Shown here one piece after another: positions 1-7,290 of a stretch of DNA of 64,000 nt (within the stretch, counting starts at the first letter, position 1; each line of letters starts with the position of its first letter). A program made the translations under genes and the position numbers. The stretch is from JAYQKL01 sp965243245. GTDB lineage: Bacteria > Pseudomonadota > Alphaproteobacteria > RS24. The notes under the pieces were generated by a model. It worked only from the letters and a program-made list of their open reading frames with translations, had not been told where the DNA came from and did no database searches. The stretch covers positions 1,612,001 through 1,676,000 of the forward strand of contig OZ251536.1 of NCBI GenBank assembly GCA_965243245.1, in the 5' to 3' direction.

Positions 1-393
1 ATTAAAGCTGGCTATGAAACGCTTACCGAGGCAGGTTATCCGGCTGAAATGGCTTATTTTGAGTGCCTACACGAAGTTAAGTTGATCGTGGATTTGATTT
101 ATGAGGGCGGTATTGCAAATATGAATTATTCGATCTCGAACACGGCTGAGTTTGGTGAATATGTTGCGGGCCCGCAAATCGTGACGCCAGAGACCAAAGC
201 GACAATGAAGAAAATTCTTGAAGATATTCAATCGGGTCGTTTCACGGCCCGTTGGATGCAAGAAGGTCAAGAAGAGATCAAGCAAATGCGGGCTGAATGC
301 GCCGCGCATCCGATTGAGAAAATTGGTGCTGAACTACGTTCTAAAATGCCATGGATTGCGGATAATAAGTTGGTTGATCAGGCTAAAAACTAA
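1..393 (+). CDS. ilvC: Ketol-acid reductoisomerase, C-terminal part
   Basis: This is the 3' end of the enzyme that isomerises and reduces acetolactate with NADPH in valine, leucine and isoleucine synthesis. The frame is open from base 1, so the start lies before the window; about 130 residues are visible. They carry the Mg-binding knotted domain, with ECLHEVKLIVDLIYEGG and NYSISNTAEFGEY, and end in a short polar tail, as in class I enzymes. A hairpin terminator follows at about 430. leuA lies 4 kb downstream, so two steps of the branched-chain pathway are near each other but not in one operon. Confidence 0.95.
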   Translation: MKAGYETLTEAGYPAEMAYFECLHEVKLIVDLIYEGGIANMNYSISNTAEFGEYVAGPQIVTPETKATMKKILEDIQSGRFTARWMQEGQEEIKQMRAECAAHPIEKIGAELRSKMPWIADNKLVDQAKN

Positions 394-429
394 GTAAAAC
401 TAAGTTAAATTAAGTTAAGTTTTCGAATA

Positions 430-454
430 AGCCGTCCTTAGAGGCGGCTTTTTT
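430..454 (+). terminator. Rho-independent terminator after ilvC
   Basis: The arm AGCCGTC (430-436) pairs with GGCGGCT (443-449), with one G-U pair and a 6-nt loop. A run of T residues follows directly. It lies 37 bases after the ilvC stop, which separates ilvC from the bufferin operon. Confidence 0.8.
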
Positions 455-618
455 GTTGTAAATATTGTTTTAAATATCACCCCGCCGCCTCGGCTAAAAT
501 GCGCAGGTATTTTATACCTTACAAATATTTAAGAAAATAATATCGTTTCGTGCTTGAGTTTATTGCATCTATTGCTAGGATAGAATTGATTAACGATAAA
601 AATAGAAAGGTTAATTTT

Positions 619-921
619 ATGGATATTTCAAAAACTTCATTGCTTGTTGCGGGCGCGTTTGCGCTTGCTGTTGGCACAATGGCGGCGACACCAGCTGGGG
701 CTGGCGAAAAAGAAAAATGTTACGGCGTTTCTAAAGCAGGCAAAAATGATTGTGCTGCTGGTCCTGGTACTTCATGTGCGGGCACTTCGAAAGTTGATTA
801 TCAGGGTAATGCTTGGAAATTTGTTTCGGGTGGCAAATGCGAAAACATCAAGCTTCCCAAACAAGCTGGTGGCATGCGCCGTCATGGCTCGCTTGAACCG
901 CTAAAACGCGACCCATCTTAG
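619..921 (+). CDS. bufA1: BufA1/DUF2282-type bufferin precursor peptide (copper-binding RiPP)
   Basis: This is a 100-residue exported precursor of the DUF2282 family (BufA/HvfA type). The start at 619 is chosen because AGG at 608-610 sits eight bases before the ATG and the signal peptide begins there (hydrophobic residues 7-22, likely cleavage after AGA at 28). The mature part has four cysteines, C34, C45, C53 and C74, in KCYG, NDCAAG, TSCAG and GKCEN, which is the bufferin pattern. In the family, the following DUF692 and DUF2063 proteins convert cysteines to thiooxazole- or oxazolone/thioamide-type groups that bind copper. The genes for both follow directly. That this copy binds copper is inferred from the family. 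Confidence 0.85.
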   Translation: MDISKTSLLVAGAFALAVGTMAATPAGAGEKEKCYGVSKAGKNDCAAGPGTSCAGTSKVDYQGNAWKFVSGGKCENIKLPKQAGGMRRHGSLEPLKRDPS

Positions 922-932
922 GCACCAGACAC

Positions 933-1793
933 ATGTCTGCTCTGCCATGTGCTGTTGGTGCTGGTTTTAAGTCGCGTCACTTTCTCGGCTTGACGACATC
1001 GCCGGGGGCAGTGCGCTGGGCAGAGATACATGCGGAAAACTACCTTATGGCTGGCGGTGCTATGCGGGCGCAATTATTTGAATTACGCGCACAGATGCCG
1101 ATTAGTCTACATGGTGTGGGGCTGTCATTGGGCGGTGAAGAGCCGCCCGATGCAGACCACCTTACACGCTTGGGCAGGCTTATTGAACAAGTTAAGCCGG
1201 CGCAATTTTCTGAACATCTAGCATGGTCGCGCCATGCTGATTGTTTTGCGAATGATTTATTACCGCTGGCCTATAATGGGACAACATTGGCGCGGGTGGC
1301 GGCGCATATTGAGGCGACACAAAATGCGCTTGGGCAAAAAATTCTGATTGAAAACCCTGCTCTTTATTTTGCTCAAAAAGGGCAAGATAGTGCGCATATA
1401 GAAACCGATTTCTTGGCGGCATTGGTTGAAAAGACGGGATGTGGCTTGCTCCTTGATGTCAATAATATATATGTCACCTGTCATAATCTTGGTTGGGACA
1501 GCCATGCATATTTGGATAATTTACCTATTGCAGCGATTGGCGAGGTGCATCTTGGGGGGCATGGGGAAGATGTTGATGGGGATGGCAATCTTGTGCTCAT
1601 TGATAATCATGGCGGGCCGGTGGCGGTGCCTGTTTGGGAGATTTACACCTGCTTGCTTGAAAAAGCTGGACCTTTGCCGACACTTATTGAATGGGATAAT
1701 CATATTCCTGACTGGGCGACTTTACGCGGTGAATGTGCTAAGGCAGATACCATATTAAGCCGCTTTCAGCCGGCGGAGGTCTATGTGGCATGA
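933..1793 (+). CDS. bufB: BufB, DUF692/MNIO-family multinuclear iron oxidase
   Basis: This 286-residue TIM-barrel protein belongs to the MbnB/TglH/HvfB family, iron enzymes that oxidise cysteines in precursor peptides. Expected metal-ligand motifs are all present: SLHGVG (H60), SEHL (E94), IENP (E140), LDVNNIYV (D175, N177), VHLGGH (H206, H210) and IEWD (E253). It starts 11 bases after the precursor gene and overlaps bufC by ATGA. The intact ligands and adjacent substrate suggest an active modifying enzyme. In this family it needs the DUF2063 partner to bind the peptide leader. Confidence 0.9.
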   Translation: MSALPCAVGAGFKSRHFLGLTTSPGAVRWAEIHAENYLMAGGAMRAQLFELRAQMPISLHGVGLSLGGEEPPDADHLTRLGRLIEQVKPAQFSEHLAWSRHADCFANDLLPLAYNGTTLARVAAHIEATQNALGQKILIENPALYFAQKGQDSAHIETDFLAALVEKTGCGLLLDVNNIYVTCHNLGWDSHAYLDNLPIAAIGEVHLGGHGEDVDGDGNLVLIDNHGGPVAVPVWEIYTCLLEKAGPLPTLIEWDNHIPDWATLRGECAKADTILSRFQPAEVYVA

Positions 1794-2536
1794 GTCAGCA
1801 AGCAGCATTTTTAGACGCCATATTTGACCCCGATAAGGCACTCGACAAAGTAATGCCGTTGGCGGTGCTGTCAGGTGCGGGGGCGCGATTTTCTATTTAT
1901 CGCAATAATGTGATTTTCTCGTTAAAAGAGAATTTGCGTGATGGGTTTCCGTTGCTTGTTGCTTTGCTTGGCGAGGCAGCTTTTGACGCCTTGGCGGATA
2001 GCTTTGTGCGCGTTCATCGGCCTAAAACCCCGCTTATGTTTGCTTATGGAGATGAGTTGCCCGCCTATCTTGCCAGTTTTGCGCCACTGGAACATTTACC
2101 CTATGCGGTTGATGTGGCGCGGCTTGAATTGTCTTTACGTTGCACGGCGCAGGCACGAGACCATATACCTCTTGCTGGCGAAGACATACAGCTTGATAAT
2201 GTCGCAAATCAATCTTTGGTGTTGGCGCCGTGTTTGGCGATGCTTGCATCTGATTGGCCGATTTATGACTTGTGGACTTACCTTAGTGATGTGAGTGACA
2301 CGATAGAGCCGCCCGCTCATATGGAGCAGTCCCAAGATGTCATGGTTTATCGCCAGATTGATTATCAAGCCCAAATTGCACTTTTGCCGCCGGGCGGTGC
2401 GGCTTTTTTGAGTGCGCTACAAAGCAAAGAGACATTAGCAACAGCCGTTACGCAAGTTGATGCGTTAACCGAAACTGCGTTGACTGAGATGTTGGCGCAA
2501 CTTATTCAGGCGGGTCTGTTGACCGCCATTATCTAA
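1790..2536 (+). CDS. bufC: BufC, DUF2063 partner protein of the bufferin maturase
   Basis: This 248-residue protein has the N-terminal DUF2063 domain (QAAFLDAIFDP, then FSIYRNNVIFSLKENL) and a less conserved C-terminal half that resembles the recognition domain of HvfC/BufC/MbnC-type proteins. These form a complex with the DUF692 enzyme and hold the precursor. The ATGA overlap with bufB implies translational coupling and a fixed ratio. Domain databases call the N-terminus a putative DNA-binding domain, but the gene context supports the maturase role instead. Confidence 0.85.
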   Translation: MSQQAAFLDAIFDPDKALDKVMPLAVLSGAGARFSIYRNNVIFSLKENLRDGFPLLVALLGEAAFDALADSFVRVHRPKTPLMFAYGDELPAYLASFAPLEHLPYAVDVARLELSLRCTAQARDHIPLAGEDIQLDNVANQSLVLAPCLAMLASDWPIYDLWTYLSDVSDTIEPPAHMEQSQDVMVYRQIDYQAQIALLPPGGAAFLSALQSKETLATAVTQVDALTETALTEMLAQLIQAGLLTAII

Positions 2537-2547
2537 AGGAGAATCTT

Positions 2548-3096
2548 ATGCAAAATTTCATTTTATTTTATAACACATGGATGAACCGCCTTACGGGTTG
2601 GCTCGGCGACTGGTTGCTCACTCACGGGGCACGTTTCACCTTCGCTGCCGTGTTGCTCGGTTATTACTGGGCGTCAGCCATGACTAAATTTTCCGATGGC
2701 GCATGGGGGTTTTTAAGCCCGACCGTTGGTGCTTATTATCAAATTTTACCGACCATTACCGAAGCACTACAATATGATCCCGCTGATATTTCAATTTTCT
2801 TGAAGCTGGTTGTTCTGCTGGGGAGCTGGGCGGAGGTCATTTTACCGATTCTTATCGTTTTAGGACTTTTCACGCGCGGTGCATCACTGGCCATGATCGG
2901 GTTTATCAGTGTGCAGTCACTCACCGATATTTTTGGACATAAAGTGGATGATGCTACAATTGGAAGCTGGTTTGACCGTATCTCTGATGCGTTAATTCTT
3001 GACCAGAGATTATTATGGGTGTTTGTATTGATTGTGCTGGTGGTTAAAGGGGCGGGGCGTTTATCGCTTGATTACCTGCTGAAAATCGACCGCTAG
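2548..3096 (+). CDS. DoxX-family membrane protein of the bufferin operon (HvfD-like)
   Basis: This 182-residue protein has about four membrane segments, for example in residues 28-45, 85-105 and 145-165, and the DoxX arrangement. It closes the operon 11 bases after bufC with a clear ribosome site (AAGGAG before ATG). The order precursor, DUF692, DUF2063, DoxX is the same as hvfABCD of Haemophilus. The role of the DoxX member is not established; a redox or quinone-linked function in the membrane is the usual guess. An AT-rich inverted repeat follows. Confidence 0.8.
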   Translation: MQNFILFYNTWMNRLTGWLGDWLLTHGARFTFAAVLLGYYWASAMTKFSDGAWGFLSPTVGAYYQILPTITEALQYDPADISIFLKLVVLLGSWAEVILPILIVLGLFTRGASLAMIGFISVQSLTDIFGHKVDDATIGSWFDRISDALILDQRLLWVFVLIVLVVKGAGRLSLDYLLKIDR

Positions 3097-3107
3097 ACAA
3101 GTTTTTC

Positions 3108-3145
3108 GCAATATAGTTCTTGCAAATTTGCAATATTGCATTTTT
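3108..3145 (+). promoter_or_regulatory. AT-rich inverted repeat between doxX and the LysR gene
   Basis: GCAATAT (3108-3114) and ATATTGC (3133-3139) can pair around an 18-nt loop that itself holds the palindrome GCAAATTTGC (3122-3131). A short T run follows. It could be a weak terminator for the bufferin operon or an operator for the LysR gene that starts at 3166. The stem is too AT-rich to decide. Confidence 0.3.
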
Positions 3146-3165
3146 GAGGATATATACTTGCCTTT

Positions 3166-4098
3166 ATGAAAAACATGGACTGGGATGATTTGCGGTTTTT
3201 TTTGGCCGTTGCAGGAGCCGGAAGCCTCTCGGCGGCGGCCAAGCAGTTGAGCGTGAATACAACGACAGTCCTGCGCCGCATCGCTCATTTAGAAGAGGCA
3301 CTAGAGACTCGTTTATTTGAACGCTTGCGCTCTGGTTATCAGCTCACACAAAGCGGACTACGTTTGCGTGAAATGCTGGACTCGGTTGATCAAACACTTT
3401 CAGCCTTAGAGCGGGATTTTCGCGCCGATGCCCAAAAAGCCGGAGGACATGTAAAACTTTCTGCTGGTGAGGTATTAAGCACTCATGTTTTGGCTCAGGG
3501 TATGGCGTCTTTTCAGCTTGAGCATCCGGCGGTGCAGTTGACCCTTTTAATAGACCAAGGCATGGGGTGGCCGGGGAGCAGTTCTGCGGCGCCGCGCTTG
3601 ATGAACCCTTTGCGCGATGTGGATATGACTATCCGTGCCGTTCGCCCAACAGATGGCGATATGCTGATGCGTAAAATTGGTGAAATGGCTTACGGGCTTT
3701 ATGTTGCCAAAAATACGGCGGCTTGTTTTGACCCGCAGGCGGTGTCAAGAGGGGATTTGACGGATTGTAATATTATTGGATTTGCTGAGGATGAAGCCCC
3801 TGTGGGGCCTGTTTGGTGGTTGTCCAGAGCCGAAAAGCAAGGGCGCGTTATGGCGCGTACATCTTCGGCTGCTGCGCGAATGCGCATGCTTGAAGATGGC
3901 GGCGCATTAGCACCATTGCCTTGTGTGCTGGCGGACTCAAAACCTGAGATTGAACGCGTTCTAGGTCCCGACATTTTGGGGGCTTTTGAGCTGTGGTTAC
4001 TGGTGCGTAAAGATTTAGCAAAATTATCACATGTACGCACAGCAATGGATTATGTTATCGCTCAGCTGCAAGCACTCAAACCTCAATTGCTCGGATAG
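3166..4098 (+). CDS. LysR-family transcriptional regulator
   Basis: This 310-residue regulator has an N-terminal winged HTH (residues 4-63, with LRFFLAVAGAGSLSAAAKQL and RRIAHLEEALETRLFER) followed by a LysR substrate-binding domain. A start at the second ATG (3175, MDWDDLRFF) is equally possible. It is transcribed in the same direction as the bufferin operon and as leuA, not divergently from either, so its target cannot be read from position. The effector is unknown. Palindromic DNA just upstream (3108-3139) may serve autoregulation. Confidence 0.9.
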   Translation: MKNMDWDDLRFFLAVAGAGSLSAAAKQLSVNTTTVLRRIAHLEEALETRLFERLRSGYQLTQSGLRLREMLDSVDQTLSALERDFRADAQKAGGHVKLSAGEVLSTHVLAQGMASFQLEHPAVQLTLLIDQGMGWPGSSSAAPRLMNPLRDVDMTIRAVRPTDGDMLMRKIGEMAYGLYVAKNTAACFDPQAVSRGDLTDCNIIGFAEDEAPVGPVWWLSRAEKQGRVMARTSSAAARMRMLEDGGALAPLPCVLADSKPEIERVLGPDILGAFELWLLVRKDLAKLSHVRTAMDYVIAQLQALKPQLLG

Positions 4099-4275
4099 AT
4101 TTAGAGATTGTTAAGTATCGGCTCATTTTGTCTATAAGGTATGCCTTTCAATGATGAAACCCCATTGATTTCGCTTGCAATTTTTTGATTTGAAAGATAA
4201 ACAAGAAAGACGATTAGAAATTAATAGGTCAAACAGGATTCAAAAGTGATTTTAAGGGTTTTGACAGTAGCAAAA

Positions 4276-4386
4276 ATGCCTGAGCCTTATAGAGGTATAC
4301 AGGGGATTTATTCAACTGAAACCAATTGGGTTTATCGGTCGTTTTTCTGTGTCGGGTTATCTTTACGCCTCCTTATTAGCCCCTGA
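4276..4386 (+). other. Candidate leucine-rich leader peptide of leuA
   Basis: An ATG-started frame of 36 codons ends in VGLSLRLLISP, with four leucines in six codons (UUA, UUA, CUC, CUU between 4357 and 4374). Its TGA (4384-4386) lies inside the 5' arm of the hairpin at 4380-4388. That position suits a ribosome sensor of charged tRNA-Leu. A good Shine-Dalgarno sequence is not visible before 4276, so the start, and even translation, are uncertain. Confidence 0.3.
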
Positions 4387-4452
4387 GGTGCCAAGAGCTG
4401 TGAACACATGCTCGCCTCAGGGGTAAATAAGAAGAAACACTTTTAACTGAGG
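4379..4452 (+). promoter_or_regulatory. Mutually exclusive hairpins that may hide the leuA ribosome site
   Basis: CCCCTGAGG (4380-4388) pairs perfectly with CCTCAGGGG (4415-4423) around a 26-nt loop. The leuA ribosome site CTGAGG (4447-4452) repeats the core of the 5' arm, so CCTCAG (4415-4420) can pair with either. A ribosome finishing the leader frame would cover the 5' arm and leave the 3' arm free to mask the leuA ribosome site. A ribosome stalled at the UUA codons would leave the first hairpin intact. No T run follows, so it is not a terminator. Confidence 0.4.
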
Positions 4453-4460
4453 ATGAATGA

Positions 4461-6200
4461 ATGACTGAAACAAACCATACTGAAACAAACCATACTGCAC
4501 AACAAAAGGGCACGCCAGAGGAGCGTGTTATTATTTTTGATACAACTTTGCGCGATGGCGAGCAATCGCCGGGGATGTCTATGAGGACGGATGCAAAGGT
4601 TAAGGTTGCCGAAACGCTTGATAAGATGGGGGTGGACGTCATTGAAGCTGGCTTTCCAATTGCCTCTAAGGGTGATTTTAAAGCTGTTCAGAAAGTTGCA
4701 AAAAAAGTTAAAAATATGACGGTTTGCGCCCTTGCCCGCGCTACCGAAAAAGATATTGACCGTGCGGCTGAGGCGATAAAGAAGGCCGAAAGACGCCGTA
4801 TTCATACTTTTATTTCCACCAGCCCGGTGCATATGAAATACAAATTGCAGATGGAACCCGAAGCTGTTTTGGAAGCTATTAAGTTTAGCGTAAAACATGC
4901 CCGCAAATATACAGATGACGTTGAATGGTCGCCTGAGGATGCGACACGCACGGAGCCTGATTTTTTGTGTAAGAGCGTTGAGATAGCCATTAAGGCGGGT
5001 GCGACAACGATTAATATTCCAGATACGGTGGGCTATACGCTTCCCCGTGAGTATTATAAAACTATTTTAATGTTGCAAAAGCGCGTGCCCAATATGGACC
5101 AAGTCGTGATTTCAACTCATTGTCATAATGATCTTGGATTAGCGGTGGCGAATTCATTGGAGGGCGTTCGGGCGGGTGCCAGACAGGTAGAATGTACCAT
5201 TAACGGTGTTGGGGAGCGTGCGGGTAATGCGGCTTTGGAAGAGGTTGTTATGGCGATGAATGTGCGCCATGATTTGATGCCGCAATGGACAGACATTGAT
5301 ACAACCAAGTTAAATGACGCCTCTAAATTGGTTTCTTCTGTGATGGCTGTTCCTGTGCAGTATAATAAGGCGATTATTGGTCAAAATGCTTTTGCCCATG
5401 AAAGCGGTATTCACCAAGACGGTATGTTGAAAAATACTCAAACCTATTCAATTATGCTCCCTAAATCAGTTGGCATATCTCAAACTTCATTGGTTATGGG
5501 CAAACATTCGGGTCGCCACGCCTTGAGAAGAAAAATTATCGAGATGGGCTATCAACTCGAAGATGATGAATTTAAAGAAGTTTTCAGTCGTTTTAAAGAC
5601 CTTGCGGATAAGGAAAAAAATATCTTTAACGAAGATATTACCGCCCTCATAGGTGATGGAGAAGCCCTCTGTGATAAACGCATTAAGGTGGTTTCTTTGT
5701 ATGTTGAGACTAAGTTAGACGGCAAGTCAACGGCGAAGGGTGAACTTAAAATTGATGACAAAATCATAGAATTTGGGCCGATGACGAGCAAGACGGGCCC
5801 GGTGGATGCGATATTTAAGGCCATTAATAAAGCCATTAAGAAAGCCATTAAGAAGCGCGGTCACATAGAAGATGGGCCGATGACGAGCGAGACGAGCGAG
5901 ACGGGCCCGGTGGATGCGATATTTAAGGCCATTAATAAAGCCATTAAGAAAGCCATTAAGAAGCGCGGTCACATAGACGTAACGCTCTTTGATATCCGTG
6001 CTGCGACAGAAGGCACGGGTGCACTAGCTGAAGTGGAGGTGCGTTTGAGCGACAGAGACGGCGGCAAAACAACTACGGGACGCGGTGATAGTAAGAATAT
6101 GCTTGTGGCTTGTATGAATGCCCATATCGATGCTTGGAACAAACATATCGATGAAAAGTCGGGCAAAGAGCCTGATGATATCGCTACATTAGGGATTTAA
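4461..6200 (+). CDS. leuA: 2-Isopropylmalate synthase with internally duplicated regulatory segment
   Basis: This enzyme condenses 2-oxoisovalerate with acetyl-CoA, the first committed step of leucine synthesis. The catalytic TIM barrel has FDTTLRDGEQSPG (about residues 24-36), STHCHNDLG with the metal-binding histidines, and NGVGERAGN. The leucine-binding LeuA dimer domain lies at the C-terminus. At 579 residues it is longer than the usual 510-560. One reason is an in-frame duplication: GPVDAIFKAINKAIKKAIKKRGHI occurs in two copies at 5775-5869 and 5874-5977. The start at 4461 follows GAGG at 4449-4452. Feedback control by leucine could be altered because the extra copy lies in the regulatory domain. 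mreB follows after 33 bases. Confidence 0.95.
   Translation: MTETNHTETNHTAQQKGTPEERVIIFDTTLRDGEQSPGMSMRTDAKVKVAETLDKMGVDVIEAGFPIASKGDFKAVQKVAKKVKNMTVCALARATEKDIDRAAEAIKKAERRRIHTFISTSPVHMKYKLQMEPEAVLEAIKFSVKHARKYTDDVEWSPEDATRTEPDFLCKSVEIAIKAGATTINIPDTVGYTLPREYYKTILMLQKRVPNMDQVVISTHCHNDLGLAVANSLEGVRAGARQVECTINGVGERAGNAALEEVVMAMNVRHDLMPQWTDIDTTKLNDASKLVSSVMAVPVQYNKAIIGQNAFAHESGIHQDGMLKNTQTYSIMLPKSVGISQTSLVMGKHSGRHALRRKIIEMGYQLEDDEFKEVFSRFKDLADKEKNIFNEDITALIGDGEALCDKRIKVVSLYVETKLDGKSTAKGELKIDDKIIEFGPMTSKTGPVDAIFKAINKAIKKAIKKRGHIEDGPMTSETSETGPVDAIFKAINKAIKKAIKKRGHIDVTLFDIRAATEGTGALAEVEVRLSDRDGGKTTTGRGDSKNMLVACMNAHIDAWNKHIDEKSGKEPDDIATLGI
4464..4493 (+). repeat. Two 15-bp tandem copies in the leuA 5' end
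   Basis: The 15-base unit at 4464-4478 is repeated exactly at 4479-4493 and encodes TETNH twice, directly after the start codon of leuA. It extends the unstructured N-terminus without changing the frame. Confidence 0.85.
5775..5977 (+). repeat. Nested in-frame duplication inside leuA (period 99 bp)
   Basis: Copy 1 (5775-5869) and copy 2 (5874-5977) are almost identical. Copy 2 carries an extra nine bases that duplicate a GAC-GAG-CGA element. Inside each copy a 12-base AAA-GCC-ATT-AAG unit is itself repeated about three times, giving KAINKAIKKAIKK. All lengths are multiples of three, so the frame survives. Confidence 0.95.
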
Positions 6201-6233
6201 TATTAAATAATTTCAAAACCATAAGGGGAAAAA

Positions 6234-7274
6234 ATGCTAGACGGTTTATTCGGAATGTTCTCTGCGGACATGGCCATTGATTTGGGAACGGCCAACACGC
6301 TGGTCTATGTTAAAGGCAGAGGTATTGTGCTTAATGAACCTTCTGTTGTTGCTATTTTCAATAATGGTGGGAGAAACCAAGTTCTGGCAGTCGGGGATGA
6401 AGCTAAATTAATGCTTGGGCGTACGCCCGGTAATATTCAGGCTATCCGCCCGATGCGCGATGGCGTGATTGCTGATTTTGATGTGGCCGAAGCAATGATT
6501 AAGCACTTTATTCGCAAAGTTCACAATCGTCGTACTTTTGTTAATCCGCAGGTTGTTGTTTGTGTGCCCTCTGGGGCGACGGCTGTTGAGCGGCGTGCCA
6601 TTCAAGAATCTGCGCTTTCGGCGGGGGCGCGCCGGGTTTATCTTATTGAAGAGCCCATGGCAGCGGCAATTGGTGCGGGGCTTCCTATAACCGAGCCAAC
6701 GGGGTCTATGATCGTTGATATTGGCGGGGGAACGACCGAGGTGGCGGTGTTGTCGCTGGGCGGTATTGTTTATTCGCGTTCTGTGCGGGTGGGCGGCGAT
6801 AAAATGGATGAAGCCATTATTGCTTATATGCGCAGAAACCATAATTTGCTACTGGGTGAGTCCAGTGCTGAACGGATTAAAAAAGAGGTTGGGTCAGCGG
6901 CGGTGCCAGATGATGGTGATGGGATTGATTTATATATTAAGGGTCGTGATCTTATGAATGGTGTGCCGCGCGAGGTGGCTATTTCTCAGCGCGAAATTGC
7001 TGAGAGTCTGGCTGAGCCTGTCGGGGCTATTGTGGAAGCGGTTAAGGTTGCTTTGGAGGCGACACCACCTGAGCTGGCGGCTGATATTGTTGATAAGGGT
7101 ATTATTTTGACGGGGGGGGGGGCTTTGTTGAAAAATCTTGATAAGGTGTTGCGCGAGGAAACGGGTTTGCCGGTGAGTATTGCGGATGAGTCTCTTTCTT
7201 GTGTTGCTTTGGGGACAGGGCGTGCTTTGGAGCATATTAAGACGATGAAGCATATATTATCTTCGGTATATTGA
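6234..7274 (+). CDS. mreB: Rod shape-determining actin homologue MreB
   Basis: MreB forms membrane-bound filaments that steer lateral cell-wall synthesis. The 346-residue protein has the actin-fold phosphate-1 loop DLGTANTLV near residue 17, VCVPSGATAVERRA, the phosphate-2 region IVDIGGGTTEVAVLS, and TGGGALLKNLD in the adenosine motif. The start follows AAGGGG at about 6222. The codons for TGGGA contain an uninterrupted run of 11 G (7112-7122), unusual for an essential gene. It leads the operon mreBCD-mrdA-rodA. Confidence 0.97.
   Translation: MLDGLFGMFSADMAIDLGTANTLVYVKGRGIVLNEPSVVAIFNNGGRNQVLAVGDEAKLMLGRTPGNIQAIRPMRDGVIADFDVAEAMIKHFIRKVHNRRTFVNPQVVVCVPSGATAVERRAIQESALSAGARRVYLIEEPMAAAIGAGLPITEPTGSMIVDIGGGTTEVAVLSLGGIVYSRSVRVGGDKMDEAIIAYMRRNHNLLLGESSAERIKKEVGSAAVPDDGDGIDLYIKGRDLMNGVPREVAISQREIAESLAEPVGAIVEAVKVALEATPPELAADIVDKGIILTGGGALLKNLDKVLREETGLPVSIADESLSCVALGTGRALEHIKTMKHILSSVY
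7112..7122 (+). repeat. Homopolymer of 11 G inside mreB
   Basis: The G run spans the end of the Thr codon, three GGG glycine codons and the first base of the Ala codon of TGGGA. Such runs are prone to slippage. One base gained or lost would end MreB early. Confidence 0.9.
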
Positions 7275-7290
7275 GGCAACGGAATATACG

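Larger units (their letters stand above)
4099..4460 (+). promoter_or_regulatory. Long leader region upstream of leuA
   Basis: These 362 bases between the LysR gene and leuA hold no full gene. They contain a TTGACA at 4261 with TTATAG about 20 bases on (a poor spacing), a possible 36-codon leader reading frame (4276-4386) with clustered leucine codons near its end, and a strong hairpin (4379-4424) just before leuA. Together they suggest control by leucine supply at the RNA level. Confidence 0.4.

Noticed and set aside
1790..2536. Reading the DUF2063 protein as a DNA-binding regulator
   Set aside because: The operon position and partner enzyme match the bufferin maturase accessory protein; no HTH is evident.
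4379..4424. Strong hairpin before leuA as a Rho-independent terminator
   Set aside because: No T run follows the 3' arm; TAAATAAGAAG comes next. The pairing with the ribosome site explains it better.
5552..5972. Minus-strand frames with repeated segments
   Set aside because: They are shadows of the leuA duplication; the repetition merely mirrors the plus-strand repeat.
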